DNA of 64,000 nucleotides from Anodontia alba (GCA_964016985.1 OZ024828.1:28650581-28714580); one strand, 5' to 3'; counted from the stretch's first letter, positions 1 through 10,851 are shown. Program-made: numbers and translations. The notes: generated by a model from the sequence alone, not told the origin.

Positions 1-51
1 TTTTTGGAGGTGAAATTTTCTATATATTTGAATAGACGTGTTTTCGTAATG
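1..51 (+). repeat. Foldback family 1, right-arm end (cut by window edge)
   Basis: The window opens inside the B arm of foldback family 1. It matches the outer end of the copies at 2864 and 46648 and finishes at the shared terminus TGTTTTCGTAAT. The rest of the copy lies outside the window. Confidence 0.8.
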
Positions 52-1000
52 AGAGAGGCGAAACAAGTCTGACGGCATTACCGCCCCTAAATGTGTAAAC
101 ATTCGCCTTAAATCGTACTGGCGATTGTTTTTTTTTTTTACAAATTTGCGGTTTCAACCGTCGCAAAGGCAAAACAAGGCACCAACAAGATTTAACCGAT
201 ATCTGAAAATTATTTAATGAATTGCAAAAAAAAAAAAAAAAAAAAAAATCAAGAAAAGAAAAAAAAACAAAAAAAAACAATATTTTGCAGATTCGCAGTG
301 TACTCCCAGTGTTAATGATTCTAGGAAATGTTATAAAAGATATGACGCTCACTAAGGGAGAATCGACTTTTCCTGTACGCGAAAAACGAAAAGATAAATC
401 AGACTGAACAGGACTTTAACTGTTCGTTGAAAACTTGCTTTAAGGTCTATATATTTTGAAAACAGACATCTAGCTCCTCGGTGGGTGCAGAGTGCTTAGT
501 GACTCAAACTTATCTAAAGCCACTGTTTTACTTAAGGAAACGTCTATTTTCTCAAATATGGCTTGAACTGACATTTTAAGTGTGTTTCAGAAAAAAAAAA
601 TAGCTATCTGATTCGTATTGAAAAATAATTATAGCCTACTTAAAGATGATGATTTTTTAGGTTTCAGGCGCGTCCTCAATAAATTTGGTTTAGTTATATA
701 TTTTTTGTGTGTTCTTTTAGCATGAACACTCTTTGAAATACGGGCTAAAACATTCAGTCCTATCTGTTGTATTGTATGCCAAAGGACATTGGTCATAAAA
801 GGGTAAAGGTTGTACTCCAATCTAATTTACCAGATCATAGCGGAATAATAAACACCCGTTTAACACACACTCTGATGACTAACACTATCTCTTCTGGGAA
901 CAGTCCATAAAGTATTCCACAAGAAGCCACTGCTACCCTTCTAATGACTTAAGCATCATCCAAAACTGAACCGGGGTACATCATTTCCTCCAAGACTGCA
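52..1000. other. No gene seen; A-rich tract
   Basis: A pure A run lies at about 227-248 and a second A-rich stretch follows. Small open frames here are made of the A/T run. No coding signal, RNA gene or repeat family that I recognise between 250 and 1000. Confidence 0.5.
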
Positions 1001-1002
1001 TG

Positions 1003-1136
1003 TGCGCCCAGCAAATACTCAAATCAGCCTGCGTTCACCGATCAGACTTTACTGTCCGCCTGAAGACGGTAAAGAGACTCTGATACTCTGCTACGCGGAT
1101 GCTCAGTCTGATCTGAGACTTCGCTGGGAACACCTG
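1003..1136. repeat. Hairpin repeat, GCGCCCAGC/GAAGAC type, degenerate
   Basis: The stretch starts GCGCCCAGC and ends GAGACTTCGCTGGG, with AAATCAGCCTGCG and CAGTCTGATCTGAG inside. The same word order recurs near 51392, 54930 and 62160. It is a short non-coding hairpin repeat, with extra sequence in the loop of this copy. Confidence 0.55.
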
Positions 1137-1538
1137 CAATCTTGTAAGAAATGGTGTTACCCGGCTCAAATGTTTCATGGGAGCCAAACCTAAGCCTTTG
1201 CATGAGCCGAGTGGCATGTTTGATGATACACTTCAAATACATGCAGGCAAGCAAGATGTCTAACATGCAAATACGTAGCAGAGCCATGATGAAATGTCAT
1301 GATTCGAATAAAGTTGTTCCATTGAAGCACAATAAAAAATGCAAAACAAATAACCTCATTTATATCAAATTACGCCAACAATATTCTCAAATGAATTCTC
1401 TTTAAGATGACGAACGCGACCGCATATGCAAACATTCCTGGGGTGTCGATGTTTTATGGGTGAGACTAGCTAGTTTCGGCCAATTAGACCTCATCAGTGA
1501 CCCTCATATCAATATTCGAAATTCTGGAAATGGGCTCC

Positions 1539-1818
1539 ATTACGAAAACACGCCTATTCAAATGTATTGGAAATTTCGCCACAAAAAAAAAACGAAAGGT
1601 TTTCAGGTACAAATTTTGACATTTTTCATATTTCTGCTCAAGACATAGATTGTGGGTACTCGTTAGAACCGCCTCGACGAGGCGGTTCTAACGGGTACCA
1701 GCAATCTATGTTTTAGAGCAGAAATAAGAAAAATAACGTATACCCCTGTAAACCCCAGTTTTACTATATAAAAGTGGGGTTTAAGGGGGTCAAAATTATA
1801 TAGGTATATTTTCGTGAT
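1539..1818 (-). repeat. Foldback family 1 copy (MITE-like)
   Basis: Full-length copy, B arm first. The termini are ATTACGAAAACA and the inverse TTTTCGTGAT. The inner arms, from TTTCTGCTCAA to the core AGAACCGCCTC, are inverted copies of each other and meet at a one-base centre (A). The outer arms differ in sequence, so the element has an orientation. The A arm carries its own small hairpin, AAACCCC/GGGGTTT. It has no coding capacity, so any transposition would depend on an enzyme supplied elsewhere. Confidence 0.9.
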
Positions 1819-1857
1819 GAGTGATCAAAAAAGAACCAGAGAATATAAACTACACTA

Positions 1858-2198
1858 CAGGGAACTCTTGTTACAACGACAGCATTTGTTGCCAAAGGTG
1901 TTGCCATTAAAATGAATTTGTTGCTGTAAAGAATCCTTAATGGACAGAATGATATGTAAAAAGGGCCTTGTTTTATTATCATTTCCTCATAGAACATTAT
2001 GTTTTGGATATTCGTAAGAATCGCCTCACTGAGGCGATTATCACAAATATCCAAAACATATGTTGCTTGAAGTTTTAATACAATATTCTTGCATAATTTC
2101 TCACTTGTCACACTTGAGCGAAGGCTTTGTGACATTCACATTGTCATTGAAACGAATTTTGTCGTTGTATCGAGTGTCGGTATAAAGAGGGTTGACTG
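1858..2198. mobile_element. Foldback family 2 copy, mariner-type MITE
   Basis: The element begins CAGGGAACTC and ends GGTTGACTG, flanked on both sides by TA, as Tc1/mariner-type insertions are. Arms of about 150 bp converge on the hairpin GAATCGCCTCACTGAGGCGATT. It matches the outer element at 15202-16107. It has no coding capacity and is inferred to be a non-autonomous derivative. Confidence 0.75.
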
Positions 2199-2863
2199 TA
2201 TAAATGAGCCGTTTTACGGTCGCTACATGGCACAAACATAAGTGAGGAAAATATGTTGTAAATTGAACGGTCTTTGAGAGCAATGAACACACATACACAC
2301 ACACACACATACATACATACATACATACATACATACACATAAAATGCCCCACAGCGCTTCTAATGTATACCACTTAGATTGACTTTGCAACCATATGAAA
2401 ATTTTACTTATTTCTCCAGACACCATACATTGTATGGTTTCTGGAGGATTACGTTAAATCTTCATACAAATGTATGTATGGTTGCAAATGCAAGTTGAGC
2501 AGTAAACATTTCATGAAGGTGTGTTAACGTAATGATCACGTGCAAAATCTGCAAAATGTTGTATTTTGGCGGCACCAAAAACACATTACACACCAAGACC
2601 TACTTTAATAATCGTTCCTTAAGTTAAGAGCTACCTTAAATTTAAGGACTAGGAATTTCAAACCATATTTGCGCTTTCAACTAAAATCTGTCTTTGAATA
2701 AATAAGCCAAAAGATATATTTTGACTTCGACTATTGAACAAACATAAAGCAATTCATTTTAATTGATTTTGAATATCCAATTTTGTATGTCAAAATTTCG
2801 GACCTTAAGGTATGTAAAGCTTAACTCTAAGAAATGATTGAAAGTCTAGGCCCAAGTTTAACC
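2199..2863. other. No gene; CA/CATA microsatellite at 2287-2340
   Basis: A compound (AC)n(ATAC)n simple repeat lies at 2287-2340, and a short hairpin (CCAGACACCATAC / GTATGGTTTCTGG) at about 2417-2445. The three overlapping small frames that cross the microsatellite are artefacts of the simple repeat. Nothing else recognised. Confidence 0.7.
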
Positions 2864-3139
2864 ATCACGAAAACACGCCTATATAATTTTGACCCCCTAA
2901 AACCCCACTTTTATATAGTAAAATTGGGGTTTATAGTGGTATACCTTATTTTCTTATTTCTGCTCAAAAACATAGATTGTGGGTACTCGTTGGAACCGCC
3001 TCACCGAGGCGGTTCTAACGAGTACCCACAATCTATGTTTTGAGCAGAAATATGAAAAATATCAGAATTTTTTATCTGAAAATTTTCATTTTTTGGTGGT
3101 AAAATTTCCAGTATATTTGAAAAGGCATGTTTCCGTAAT
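2864..3139 (+). repeat. Foldback family 1 copy
   Basis: Full-length copy, A arm first. The inner palindrome reads AGAACCGCCTC after one change and its mirror, with centre CTCACCGAG rather than CTCGNCGAG. The termini are ATCACGAAAACA and TGTTTCCGTAAT. It carries the same internal AAACCCC/GGGGTTT-type hairpin as the other copies. Confidence 0.9.
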
Positions 3140-3356
3140 GACATACAGGTCTGACTTGTATATAGAAAAGCTCTCAATACCGCGGATGCATATTTTAAGG
3201 TCACTACCAAATCTCGTGGACACTTGTTACGGTTCTATATTACATGTAGTTCCAAAATAAATGGTTGCACAATTTATGTCTTGTTATGAGGCATTTTTAC
3301 ACGTTTTGATATCAGAATTGGACATATACAGAAAATGTTCAATAATTAAACACACA

Positions 3357-3711
3357 GATGACCCGTTTACCACGGCTGTTTCTAACTCGTTTTGAGGAAT
3401 TCGTCCGATGGTTCATGAAATCAAATATTTTAGTGATTTTAGGCAAAGTTGTTTATTTTATCAAGAAAATGGTATGTTGTGTATACTCATTAGAATCGTC
3501 TCACCAAGGTGGTTCTAATGAGTGCACACTACGTACCTTTATTTCATAGAATATCGAAAAGACATCCCTAAATTATCCCTCTTTGCTTCCTGACCTGGCG
3601 GTATGGTTAACCCTCATTGGCTAGAACTACCATGTCTAGAACAAATTTCCATGGTCCCAAAGATGTTCGAGCCATTGAAGTTCCGCTGTATAAGGAACAA
3701 TAAATGGTAGT
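3357..3711. mobile_element. Foldback family 3 copy
   Basis: The right end, GTTCGAGCCATTGAAG followed by CTG-TA, matches the element at 7391-7703. The middle is a hairpin with arms ATACTCATTAGAATCG and its mirror. The left border is approximate because the terminal repeat is eroded. It is non-coding and MITE-like. Confidence 0.6.
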
Positions 3712-3762
3712 CCTTTACGTTCAGCAGCTCTGGTACGTGTTTTGTAATTGTATTTTTTTACC

Positions 3763-4023
3763 ATTACGAAAACATGCCTATTCAAATATATAGAAAATTT
3801 CACCTCCAAAAACTGAAAAATTTCAGATAAAAAACTCTTTCTGCTCAAAACATAGATTGTGGTACTCGTTAGAACCGCCTCGGCGAGGCGGTTCTAACGA
3901 GTACCCACAATCCATGTTTTGAGCAGAAATAAGAAAAATAATGTATACCCCTGTAAACCCCAGTTTTACTATATAAAAGTGTGGTTTACGGGGGTCAAAA
4001 TTATAAAGGCGTGTTTTCGTGAT
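3763..4023 (-). repeat. Foldback family 1 copy
   Basis: B arm first, termini ATTACGAAAACA and GTTTTCGTGAT. The inner palindrome is intact, with G as the single centre base (CCTCGGCGAGG). The B arm is slightly shortened compared with 47678. Confidence 0.9.
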
Positions 4024-4475
4024 TCTTCAAATAAAATACTGCATTTCTTGTTGGCGTATGGGGTGAACAAACACCAGAAGACATTTAAAACTAGTCTTCC
4101 CAGACGATATATGTAATAATAAAATTTATGGTTCTAAAATAGACATAAAGTATTGTGCTGTTACTGAAAATGAGGTTTATGATCAAAGTGTCTGTCTCGA
4201 CCTGAAACTTACAAATAAATAACACATATTTACATGTAATAGGGTCTTACAACATACTTTGCCTTTGGTTTAATATTATATCTGAGCAAAGTGAGTCTCC
4301 ACTTTGAAAAACAAACTTAAACTTGAATAATTATTGTTCTTTTTTTATTTTAATCAAATTGTCACCTGCTGCTATCTCGTACTATTTCGCTTTAATTCTA
4401 GCAGAATATGATTATTCTATTGTATTAATGAGCTGTAGAGTAATAACATGCAAGTCATGACAAATGCGTCCAGTC
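4024..4475. other. No recognisable feature
   Basis: AT-rich sequence without open frames of note, repeats or RNA genes that I can identify. Confidence 0.5.
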
Positions 4476-4644
4476 ATCACGAAAACAAACCTATATAATT
4501 TAATCACGAAGGCGGTTCTAACGAGTACCCACAATCTATATTTTAAGCAGAAATATGAAAAATATCAGTTTTATCTGAAAAATTTCAGTTTTTTCACAAG
4601 AAGGTAAAATTTTCTGCATATTTTAATAGGCGTGTTTTCGAAAT
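4476..4644 (+). repeat. Foldback family 1, internally deleted copy
   Basis: The A-arm terminus ATCACGAAAACA is followed after about 25 bp directly by the second half of the core (GGCGGTTCTAACGAG) and the B arm. Most of the A arm and half of the hairpin are missing, as expected from deletion between the arms of a foldback. Confidence 0.8.
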
Positions 4645-4670
4645 GAACACGTCTGAACACTCTGGTCAGT

Positions 4671-4722
4671 GTTCCAAAGTACGCCCAGCGAAGACGCTGA
4701 CCATTAGCTGGGCGTACATGGC
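4671..4722. repeat. Short CCAGCGAAGAC hairpin repeat
   Basis: GTACGCCCAGCGAAGACGC is followed by AGCTGGGCGTAC, giving a short stem. It shares CCAGCGAAGA with the hairpins at 51513 and 54930. Confidence 0.45.
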
Positions 4723-5046
4723 ATCAGATACATTTTCTTACTTTGAGACTCAAAATGACTCAAAATGAAGACGAGTGGCCAGGCTTACCAGACTGTGACT
4801 GAAAAAAAGTTCTATGTTTTCGCATATGTTTTCCGCGTTTTAAGTGATTGGCAGATGTATGTTTCAAGAAAAATTAGAAATAAGGCTGGCTAATCAGGGC
4901 TGAAAAGATAATCTAATATCAGTCCTGCCATTGTGATCGATAATCGATTATTAATCAATGAAGCTTTGGTCATAATTTTACCTGTCTGAGCACGAGTCTT
5001 AGCATATGTTATACTTTATTGTATGTATTGGATCAGACAGGCCTGA

Positions 5047-5112
5047 GCAAATAGTGTAGACCCAGATGAGACACTGCAAAAGCGGTGTCTCATCAGGGTC
5101 TACACTGTTTGC
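5047..5112. repeat. GTGTAGACCC hairpin repeat (family H)
   Basis: An inverted repeat of about 66 bp: GCAAATAGTGTAGACCC at one end, GGGTCTACACTGTTTGC at the other, and a GACACTGCAAAAGCGGTGTC tip. The same hairpin recurs, diverged, at more than ten places in the window. Confidence 0.8.
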
Positions 5113-5451
5113 TACTCATCCAGCTATTTTAGACACAACATTGGGTAGAAAATTGGACTTGTTCAAATTTTAGAAAAAGAATGATAAGAAGTTGAGGTGT
5201 CTGAATACTAAGGGTAAATACGGTAAAGTAAAAGACAGAGAAATTAAATGATCGATTATTAGCAAATCTGTAATGATAATCATTTTTGTGGATTTTATCG
5301 ATCAATTAATCGATTATTCGATTAATTGTGCCAGCCTTAAAAAATTAGAACCTTTCTAAGAGAAGCTTCCATCAAAACGAAAACTGCTTCCTTAGATCGG
5401 TCTTTGCCTCCGCACAGTATTTGCAGTGGCTGTGAGTTAAGCACATAAACA

Positions 5452-5791
5452 CCAGGCTCGCAGAAAATTTCTTCGGCGAAGAGCTCGGTAAGCTAACGAC
5501 GCTTTGAACAACGGGGCCCTGGGCCCCGTTGTTCAAAGCGTCGTTAGCTTAACGAGCTCGTTAAGGGTCATTTCTTTAACTGCTTTAGTGGATTCAATAT
5601 ACAATTTTCTGATATTTTTTGCTGAAAAATGTGAATAGCTTTTGCAGTGCAAAAGCTACTCACATTTTTTCAGCAAAAAAATTCAGCATGTTTGCGTATC
5701 ACTCGATGTAAATTTTAACGAATCGTTAACTAACGACGTCGTTAGCTTTACACAACTGGGCCCAGGATCGCAGAAAATTTCTTTGGCGAAG
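5452..5791. repeat. Cluster of three hairpins between direct repeats
   Basis: A perfect palindrome lies at 5491-5549, with two 29-nt arms around a single T at 5520. A second hairpin with imperfect arms (TTTTTGCTGAAAAATGTGA...) spans about 5610-5676, and the palindrome CTAACGACGTCGTTAG lies near 5729-5744. The block is bracketed by direct repeats of about 30 bp carrying TCGCAGAAAATTTC and GGCGAAGAGC, at 5457-5485 and 5764-5793. No coding capacity. I do not recognise the family. Confidence 0.7.
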
Positions 5792-5794
5792 AGC

Positions 5795-6411
5795 AAATAT
5801 TATCATCACCTTGTGTTGATGGGCAAGATGATGAGTATCGTCGATAGACGCAGGTAGAATAAGCTCAGTGTATCATGCGAAAACGGACCTCCGGGCTTAG
5901 CCGACAGCGACGCCTAGGTTTCTGCCTTCGTATTCAGACCAGTTCATCAGCGCCTCTGCTGTTTGTTACTATGTTTGTTTGAGTTGGGATACAAAAGCCC
6001 TGTCAATATTTCAGTTACATAAAGCCGTCTTCCGGTGAGAGGAAAAGAGAAAGGAAGATTGAGATATATCTGAAGAAAAACCCAAACCTTGATCCTGCTT
6101 CACGCGAAGAAAGACACAGGTTGGCCAAAAGGGAATGATTATAATGCCAATTTTCCGAAAGTTTTTTTTGCAGCCGACGTGGTTATATACGTAAAAGCGT
6201 GTGTAAAATGTCACTGTGTTGGAAAACACGTTACAATTCTCATGAATAATCATAGAATTATAAAACACGTTGCGCGTGAAATGAACTACTTGTCAACTCG
6301 TTCTAACATTAACCACTACAACTGTCGCTAAGCTGAGTGTTCAAGAACTCTTAACATGGATAACATCCGCACAGTTTGATATGGGCTTGCGTTGTCCGCA
6401 TATGTCCATTA
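5795..6411. other. No gene seen
   Basis: Two small opposed frames at 6011-6331 overlap and have no recognisable domain. No repeat family identified. Confidence 0.4.
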
Positions 6412-6708
6412 GAAAAAAAGAAGGTAAGAGAAAAGTCCAGGGAGTGTCACAATCACAAGCAACAGTCCATCCCAGACACAAAGACGGAAGAGAAAACAGA
6501 CAAAACATAACAAGCGCAAGTCAAACAAACGCTCTCTCTTCCCCAAGCGAGGTAATCGCAAAGTTAAAAGGACTGAAAAATACAAGAATAAAATAACACA
6601 AGGCAAGACTTAAATCGCCTCGTATAATAAACCACAAAGCAACCAAGAGTAAGACTAACACCGGGACCACCGCCTTATAACGGTCAGTAGAATAAACCAC
6701 CCCGGGAC

Positions 6709-6739
<31 letters not shown>

Positions 6740-6806
6740 GGGTTAAAGCACTTTTACTCTTAATACAGAAATACATAAAAAATCGGTTCGCATAAAGGCT
6801 CCCAAC
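6412..6806 (-). mobile_element. 5'-truncated retroelement 3' tail (family D)
   Basis: On the minus strand this equals the 3' untranslated tail attached to the Penelope-like RT at 29905-30995. It includes CCGTTATAAGGCGGTGGTCC and ends with GACTTTTCTCTTACCTT. Only the tail is present, as expected after incomplete reverse transcription. A G run at 6722-6742 interrupts it. Confidence 0.65.
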
Positions 6807-7390
6807 CTTTTCGCATGGTAAGCCCATTTGTCAATATGATTTCTAGCGATTCCATGATGTTTGTGTCAGAACAATGAATTTTTATTTGTGTAAACTTGTT
6901 TACACTGAAAGATTATTCGATCAAGCAAATACGCTCATAATATTTATTGACTTCTTACTGTTTGCCAGCACGTCAACCCGATCGAATTTTGTTCTCGTCA
7001 AAGAGCTGTTTCAGTGCTTAGCGTCTTCTTTGGCAGATTGGATATTTCATTCTATGTAGGCAAATAGGTGTTAGATGACTGTTTATAGCAGTCTTCGCGA
7101 AAAGTGCAGGACTGCCTGACAAAACTGGCTTTTTTTTTTTTTTTTTTTTTTTCATTTTGTCCTGCAAAACCTTACAGTCTGTCTGACAAATGTCCTGTGA
7201 ATCTTGCAAAGAAAATAATATTCTGACAACAAATATGCCTTCAGTCCTGCAGATACTTATCTGTCCTGCAAAATATTACAGTCTGTCTGACAGCTGCTGT
7301 CCTGCATCAGTAGAAAAGATTTCGCGAAGACTGTTACAGCGGTAATAACTAGTTATAACAATAACAATGATGATATTGATATTAATAATT
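6807..7390. other. No gene; T run and CCTGCA-rich short repeats
   Basis: A T run of about 22 bases lies at 7131-7152. Around it, words such as GTCTGTCTGACA and GTCCTGCA recur between 7110 and 7310, suggesting a decayed short tandem repeat flanked by GCGAAGACTG/CAGTCTTCGCGAA. No coding evidence. Confidence 0.4.
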
Positions 7391-7703
7391 CAGTCGAACC
7401 TCAATAGCTCGAACACCGATGGCTCGTTAACCGTGGCTAATTCAAAATTGTTTTAAAGTTCCTACGAAACTCTTCCAATAGCTCAAGAAAACAAGTATTA
7501 AGGGATGGGATTGTTTTTCTTATTTTATCATAAAATTGTATGTTGTGTGTACTCAACATACAAGTATTGTGTAGAAAATTGAAAATTTTCGCTATTTGTT
7601 TCCTGACCTGGCACTATAATTAGCCCTCAGTGGCTCGAACTACCCTTATCTCGAATAAATTTCCATAGTTCCAAAGATGTTCGAGCCATTGAAGTTTGAC
7701 TGT
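7391..7703. mobile_element. Foldback family 3 copy with shortened centre
   Basis: The termini CAGTCGAACCTCAATAGCTC and GAGCCATTGAAGTTTGACTG form an inverted repeat; the right end is followed by TA. The core hairpin has lost its GAATCGCCTC part and is reduced to GTATGTTGTGTGTACTCAACATAC. The ends are of the mariner-like CAGT type. No coding capacity. Confidence 0.7.
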
Positions 7704-7940
7704 AGTTTAGTACTATAGTAGTACAAGGTTGTTTTATAGAAACAAAAAAAAAACAAAAACAAAAAAAAAAAAAAAAAAAAAAAAAAACGATACAGTTCTT
7801 GAAGTGTCAAGGCAAAACAAGCTTGAATATCAAAAGCCTGGATATTTGCTAAACTACTTGTCTCCTAAGCTAGATAAGACAGAAAACATACACACAAGAA
7901 TTAACAGACACGAAACTGAATTAAACAAAAATAACTACAC
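7704..7940. other. A-rich tract
   Basis: A run of A interrupted by single C at 7742-7787, followed by unclassified sequence up to the palindrome at 7941. The open frame across the run is an artefact. Confidence 0.6.
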
Positions 7941-8046
7941 CCCAGCTAGCATTCTACGTAAATCTACATCGGGCCGTTATCGGCCCGTCAGCTACCCTGA
8001 CGGGCCGATGGCGGCCCGATATAGATTTACGTAGAATGCTGACTGG
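7941..8046. repeat. GGGCC palindrome (family P), first of a pair
   Basis: Near-perfect palindrome: arms CCAGCTAGCATTCTACGTAA and GGGCCGTTATCGGCCCGTCA with their mirrors, around the loop CTACC. The same family is at 8120, at 23943 and at the exact centre of the giant palindrome (38550). It is MITE-like and has no coding capacity. Confidence 0.85.
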
Positions 8047-8119
8047 AACAGTCTCAGGCTACAAAGTCTGACGAAAGTACAAAATCAGAAACAGCGCCTT
8101 AGAATAATCACAATGAGTT

Positions 8120-8225
8120 CCCAGTCAGCATTCTACGTAAATCTATATCGGGCCGTCATCGGCCCGTCAGGGTAGCTGACGGGCCGATGACGGCCCGATG
8201 TAGATTAACGTAGAATTCTAGCTGG
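8120..8225. repeat. GGGCC palindrome (family P), second of a pair, opposite loop
   Basis: Same element as at 7941, but the 5-base loop reads GGTAG instead of CTACC, so it sits in the opposite orientation. The two copies are separated by about 73 bp. Confidence 0.85.
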
Positions 8226-8367
8226 GTTGTACTCTCCATTCATCCAAAGAAACGAGGAAACCGGATATCTAAGGTATTATGTTCCTCTGTATGTGTTCAT
8301 TGTGCTCAAGGGTCATTCCTTTTAGAATCTAGTTATATGTCATTATCAGGATATTATTGCATAAAAA

Positions 8368-8676
8368 ACAGTGTCGCACGTTATTAACAGCCGTGCATTA
8401 ACCGGCGAATAGCCGTGTATTAACAAAGCAATTCACACGCTCTTCATACATGGCTACGTAACTTTCATATTTTCAATATGATCGTAGCGGGGCCACAGAT
8501 TTGCTGCCGTTACGAGATGTGTACTGCCTGGCCCTGGTGCGAGCATAGTCCGTGGAATCCGTGGAAATGCATTAACATTCGCCAGGTCCCTTGGGAGGCC
8601 ACGGCTTTCAACACTTCCCACAGGACCTGGCGAATGTTAATGCATGAAAAACCATGTTTGATCCCTATATTATTGT
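8368..8676. repeat. GCAGTGTCGCAC family repeat (family E)
   Basis: Starts ATTGCATAAAAAACAGTGTCG and ends CATGTTTGATCCCTAT. It contains GGGGCCACAGATTTGCTGCC and an inner hairpin, ATGCATTAACATTCGCCAGG with its mirror. Homologous copies lie at 32799, 44096 (mirror) and 60896. It is a non-coding interspersed repeat, and the internal hairpin suggests a foldback element. Confidence 0.75.
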
Positions 8677-9847
8677 CTTTTTTCTGTTACGTATTTACTC
8701 TGTACAAATTCATCCTAATGAACTAAGCACTGGAAATGTTCTCCTTTTCCCAAAATTCTATATTGAGACTCCAGACTTCATTCATTTACACATCATGACT
8801 GCGGAATAATTGCAATTCATACGTACGCTCCATACAGTATTTAGGAAAGCTTTATTCATTTTCGATGCGTGACAACGTATTTATTTAACAACTAAACAAC
8901 ACGAATATAATTTCAGGCATTATATCCTTAACATTAATTTCAATTTTGGTCTTTCCGGAGGCCAGTCTTTTTAACACAAGACTTAGGATCACATTCTTTG
9001 CCTGTAGCACCAGGTTTGTAGTCTTCATCGCCTTTGGTTGAATGTGAATCTGATTTTATTCCGACAAAGCCATGGGTGTAGGAAATAGTATTTACATAAA
9101 AAATCTATAAACAATAAAATCACACATTTTGACAATTTGGGTCACTTCCCATGGTGTGGTTGAAAGTTTAAATTTACATGTACGTAAAGAGATGTATAAA
9201 CAGATAATGTGCGCTCACGAAAATGGCTGTAATGCCATACCCGATCATTACAGAATAGATCAACCTGTTCACCCGCACACTCTATGAAAGCTCTTCTCTG
9301 TTCGTTAATGTATTCCTGAGCAGCCATCGCTTCTATAAGTGGACCACGAATGCCCAGATCAGATTACGCTGAGCAGATGGCAGGCTGACCTGAGATTTCC
9401 CCGCATTTGCCATGTATAGGCATCTTTTCTCGGACAGCGTATATGCTGCCTGTTTTCTATTGTCAGAGGATTTTCTAGGACCTTTGGGACATTTTCCATA
9501 CAACAGAGTTGTTCATTGCATTAAAAATTAACATCGATTATAACCAATGAAATCAACACATCAAAACTCAACATGGAATGCGCATGTAAGAATCTTCCGG
9601 ACTGTTTTTGGACAGGACTATTTTTTCACATTTGTTGAGCGTAGTGTAATCATCGGTGTCCCTACCACCAAACCCGCACTGTTTATTTTAGTAAGGGTAC
9701 CGTAGGTGGATCAAAGTAACCGCTTCAAGGACATACTTAGGTGGTGATAATTTCAGATCATTACTCCTATTTTTTTTTTTTTATTATGAATAAAAGTAAA
9801 TAGTGCTACATTTACCGTATTTAAATATTCGGCACCGTTACACCTGG
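8677..9847. other. No gene seen over 1.1 kb
   Basis: No open frame with a recognisable domain. A fragment near 9340-9440 (CCCAGATCAGATTACGCTGA) resembles the CCAGCGAAGA hairpin family. The remainder looks unique. Confidence 0.45.
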
Positions 9848-9913
9848 GCAACAGTGTAGATCAAGATTAGACGCCATAGAACGCGGCGTCGGATCAGGGT
9901 CTACACTATTTGC
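9848..9913. repeat. Family H hairpin
   Basis: GCAACAGTGTAGATC ... GGGTCTACACTATTTGC, with tip GACGCC...GGCGTC. Same family as 5047. Confidence 0.75.
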
Positions 9914-10238
9914 CACTCAGCTAGCACTCTTTTAGATACATCACCACGTATTCGAATAGAATTGTTCAATAGCTACGATGTATGAATATTTAGGGCAAAT
10001 ACAGTAGCCAATACTATATCTTTGTTTGGGGAATGCAGGCTTATAGATTAATTATACATGTGCCAGAGTAACAAAGAAAAAAATCATTACTTTCGTACAA
10101 TATACTTTCTTTCGCTCCCATGGGCCCTGTCCACCCACATGCAATCATTTCTTGTTGATTGTTGTTGTTGTTGTTTAGTAGCAAAAAATGAATAAAATAT
10201 ACATGATGACTGACACACAGGGGACTGCTTACACGAAC

Positions 10239-10446
10239 TACAGTAAAACCTGTGTAAGAGAGCCACTTTCGAGACTGACTTTAAATAGTGGTTGATGTGG
10301 AAAAAGTTGTCTGTCTTATAAAGGTACATGTCATGTAATTTTGCTAGCAAAATTACATGACATGTACCTTTATAAGACAACCACCTTTCCACATCAACCA
10401 CCTAGGTCAGTTTCAAAGGTGGCTGTCTTACACAGGTTTTACTGTA
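10239..10446. mobile_element. Mariner-type foldback MITE
   Basis: The termini CAGTAAAACCTGTGTAAGAG and its inverse are each followed by TA on the outside, as in Tc1/mariner-derived elements. The arms stay complementary to a centre at about 10348 (TTTTGCTAGCAAAA). No coding capacity; the frame running out of it into the CT repeat is spurious. Confidence 0.8.
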
Positions 10447-10539
10447 TTTACCCTTTTATCCCTGAGTTTCTGAAGTTGACATCTTTGAACAGAACCATTG
10501 TTCCAAAAGGGGTCTCAGTCAAAAATCAAGGCAGAATGA

Positions 10540-10605
10540 CAAATAGTGTAGATCCTGATGAGACGGCTCATTATGAACCATCTCATCAGAATCTGCGCTG
10601 TTTGC
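10540..10605. repeat. Family H hairpin
   Basis: AAATAGTGTAGATCCTGATG ... CATCAGAATCTGCGCTGTTT, with tip GAGACGGCTCATTATGAACC. Confidence 0.7.
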
Positions 10606-10708
10606 AAAATATTTGCGTTGGTCTACATGGCTGTGAGCACTCAAGCTTCTGGTTTTATATGGCTTATTATACCGTATATGTAATAACTAGTTCCAATTAC
10701 TTTGCCCC

Positions 10709-10710
<2 letters not shown>

Positions 10711-10755
<45 letters not shown>
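10711..10755 (+). repeat. (CT)n microsatellite
   Basis: Uninterrupted CT dinucleotides preceded by a short C run. Confidence 0.95.
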
Positions 10756-10756
<1 letters not shown>

Positions 10757-10851
10757 AAGCCGAATTCCCGAATTCACCGAATGAATCTTAAGATCTTACA
10801 ATTAATGTAGGCAAACATGCGCAAGTATGCTTCATTCCGCCTGCTTATATT

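Noticed and set aside
2101..2426. Three overlapping Met-Tyr-Val-Cys-rich frames
   Set aside because: Produced by the CA/CATA microsatellite in three phases.
6722..6742. G run as a G-quadruplex regulatory site
   Set aside because: A single homopolymer G tract preceded by GT repeats, inside a decayed retroelement tail, with no gene nearby; the length is also prone to sequencing error.
10341..10784. A 147-codon plus-strand frame
   Set aside because: It crosses half of a foldback MITE, a family-H hairpin and the CT microsatellite; no domain.
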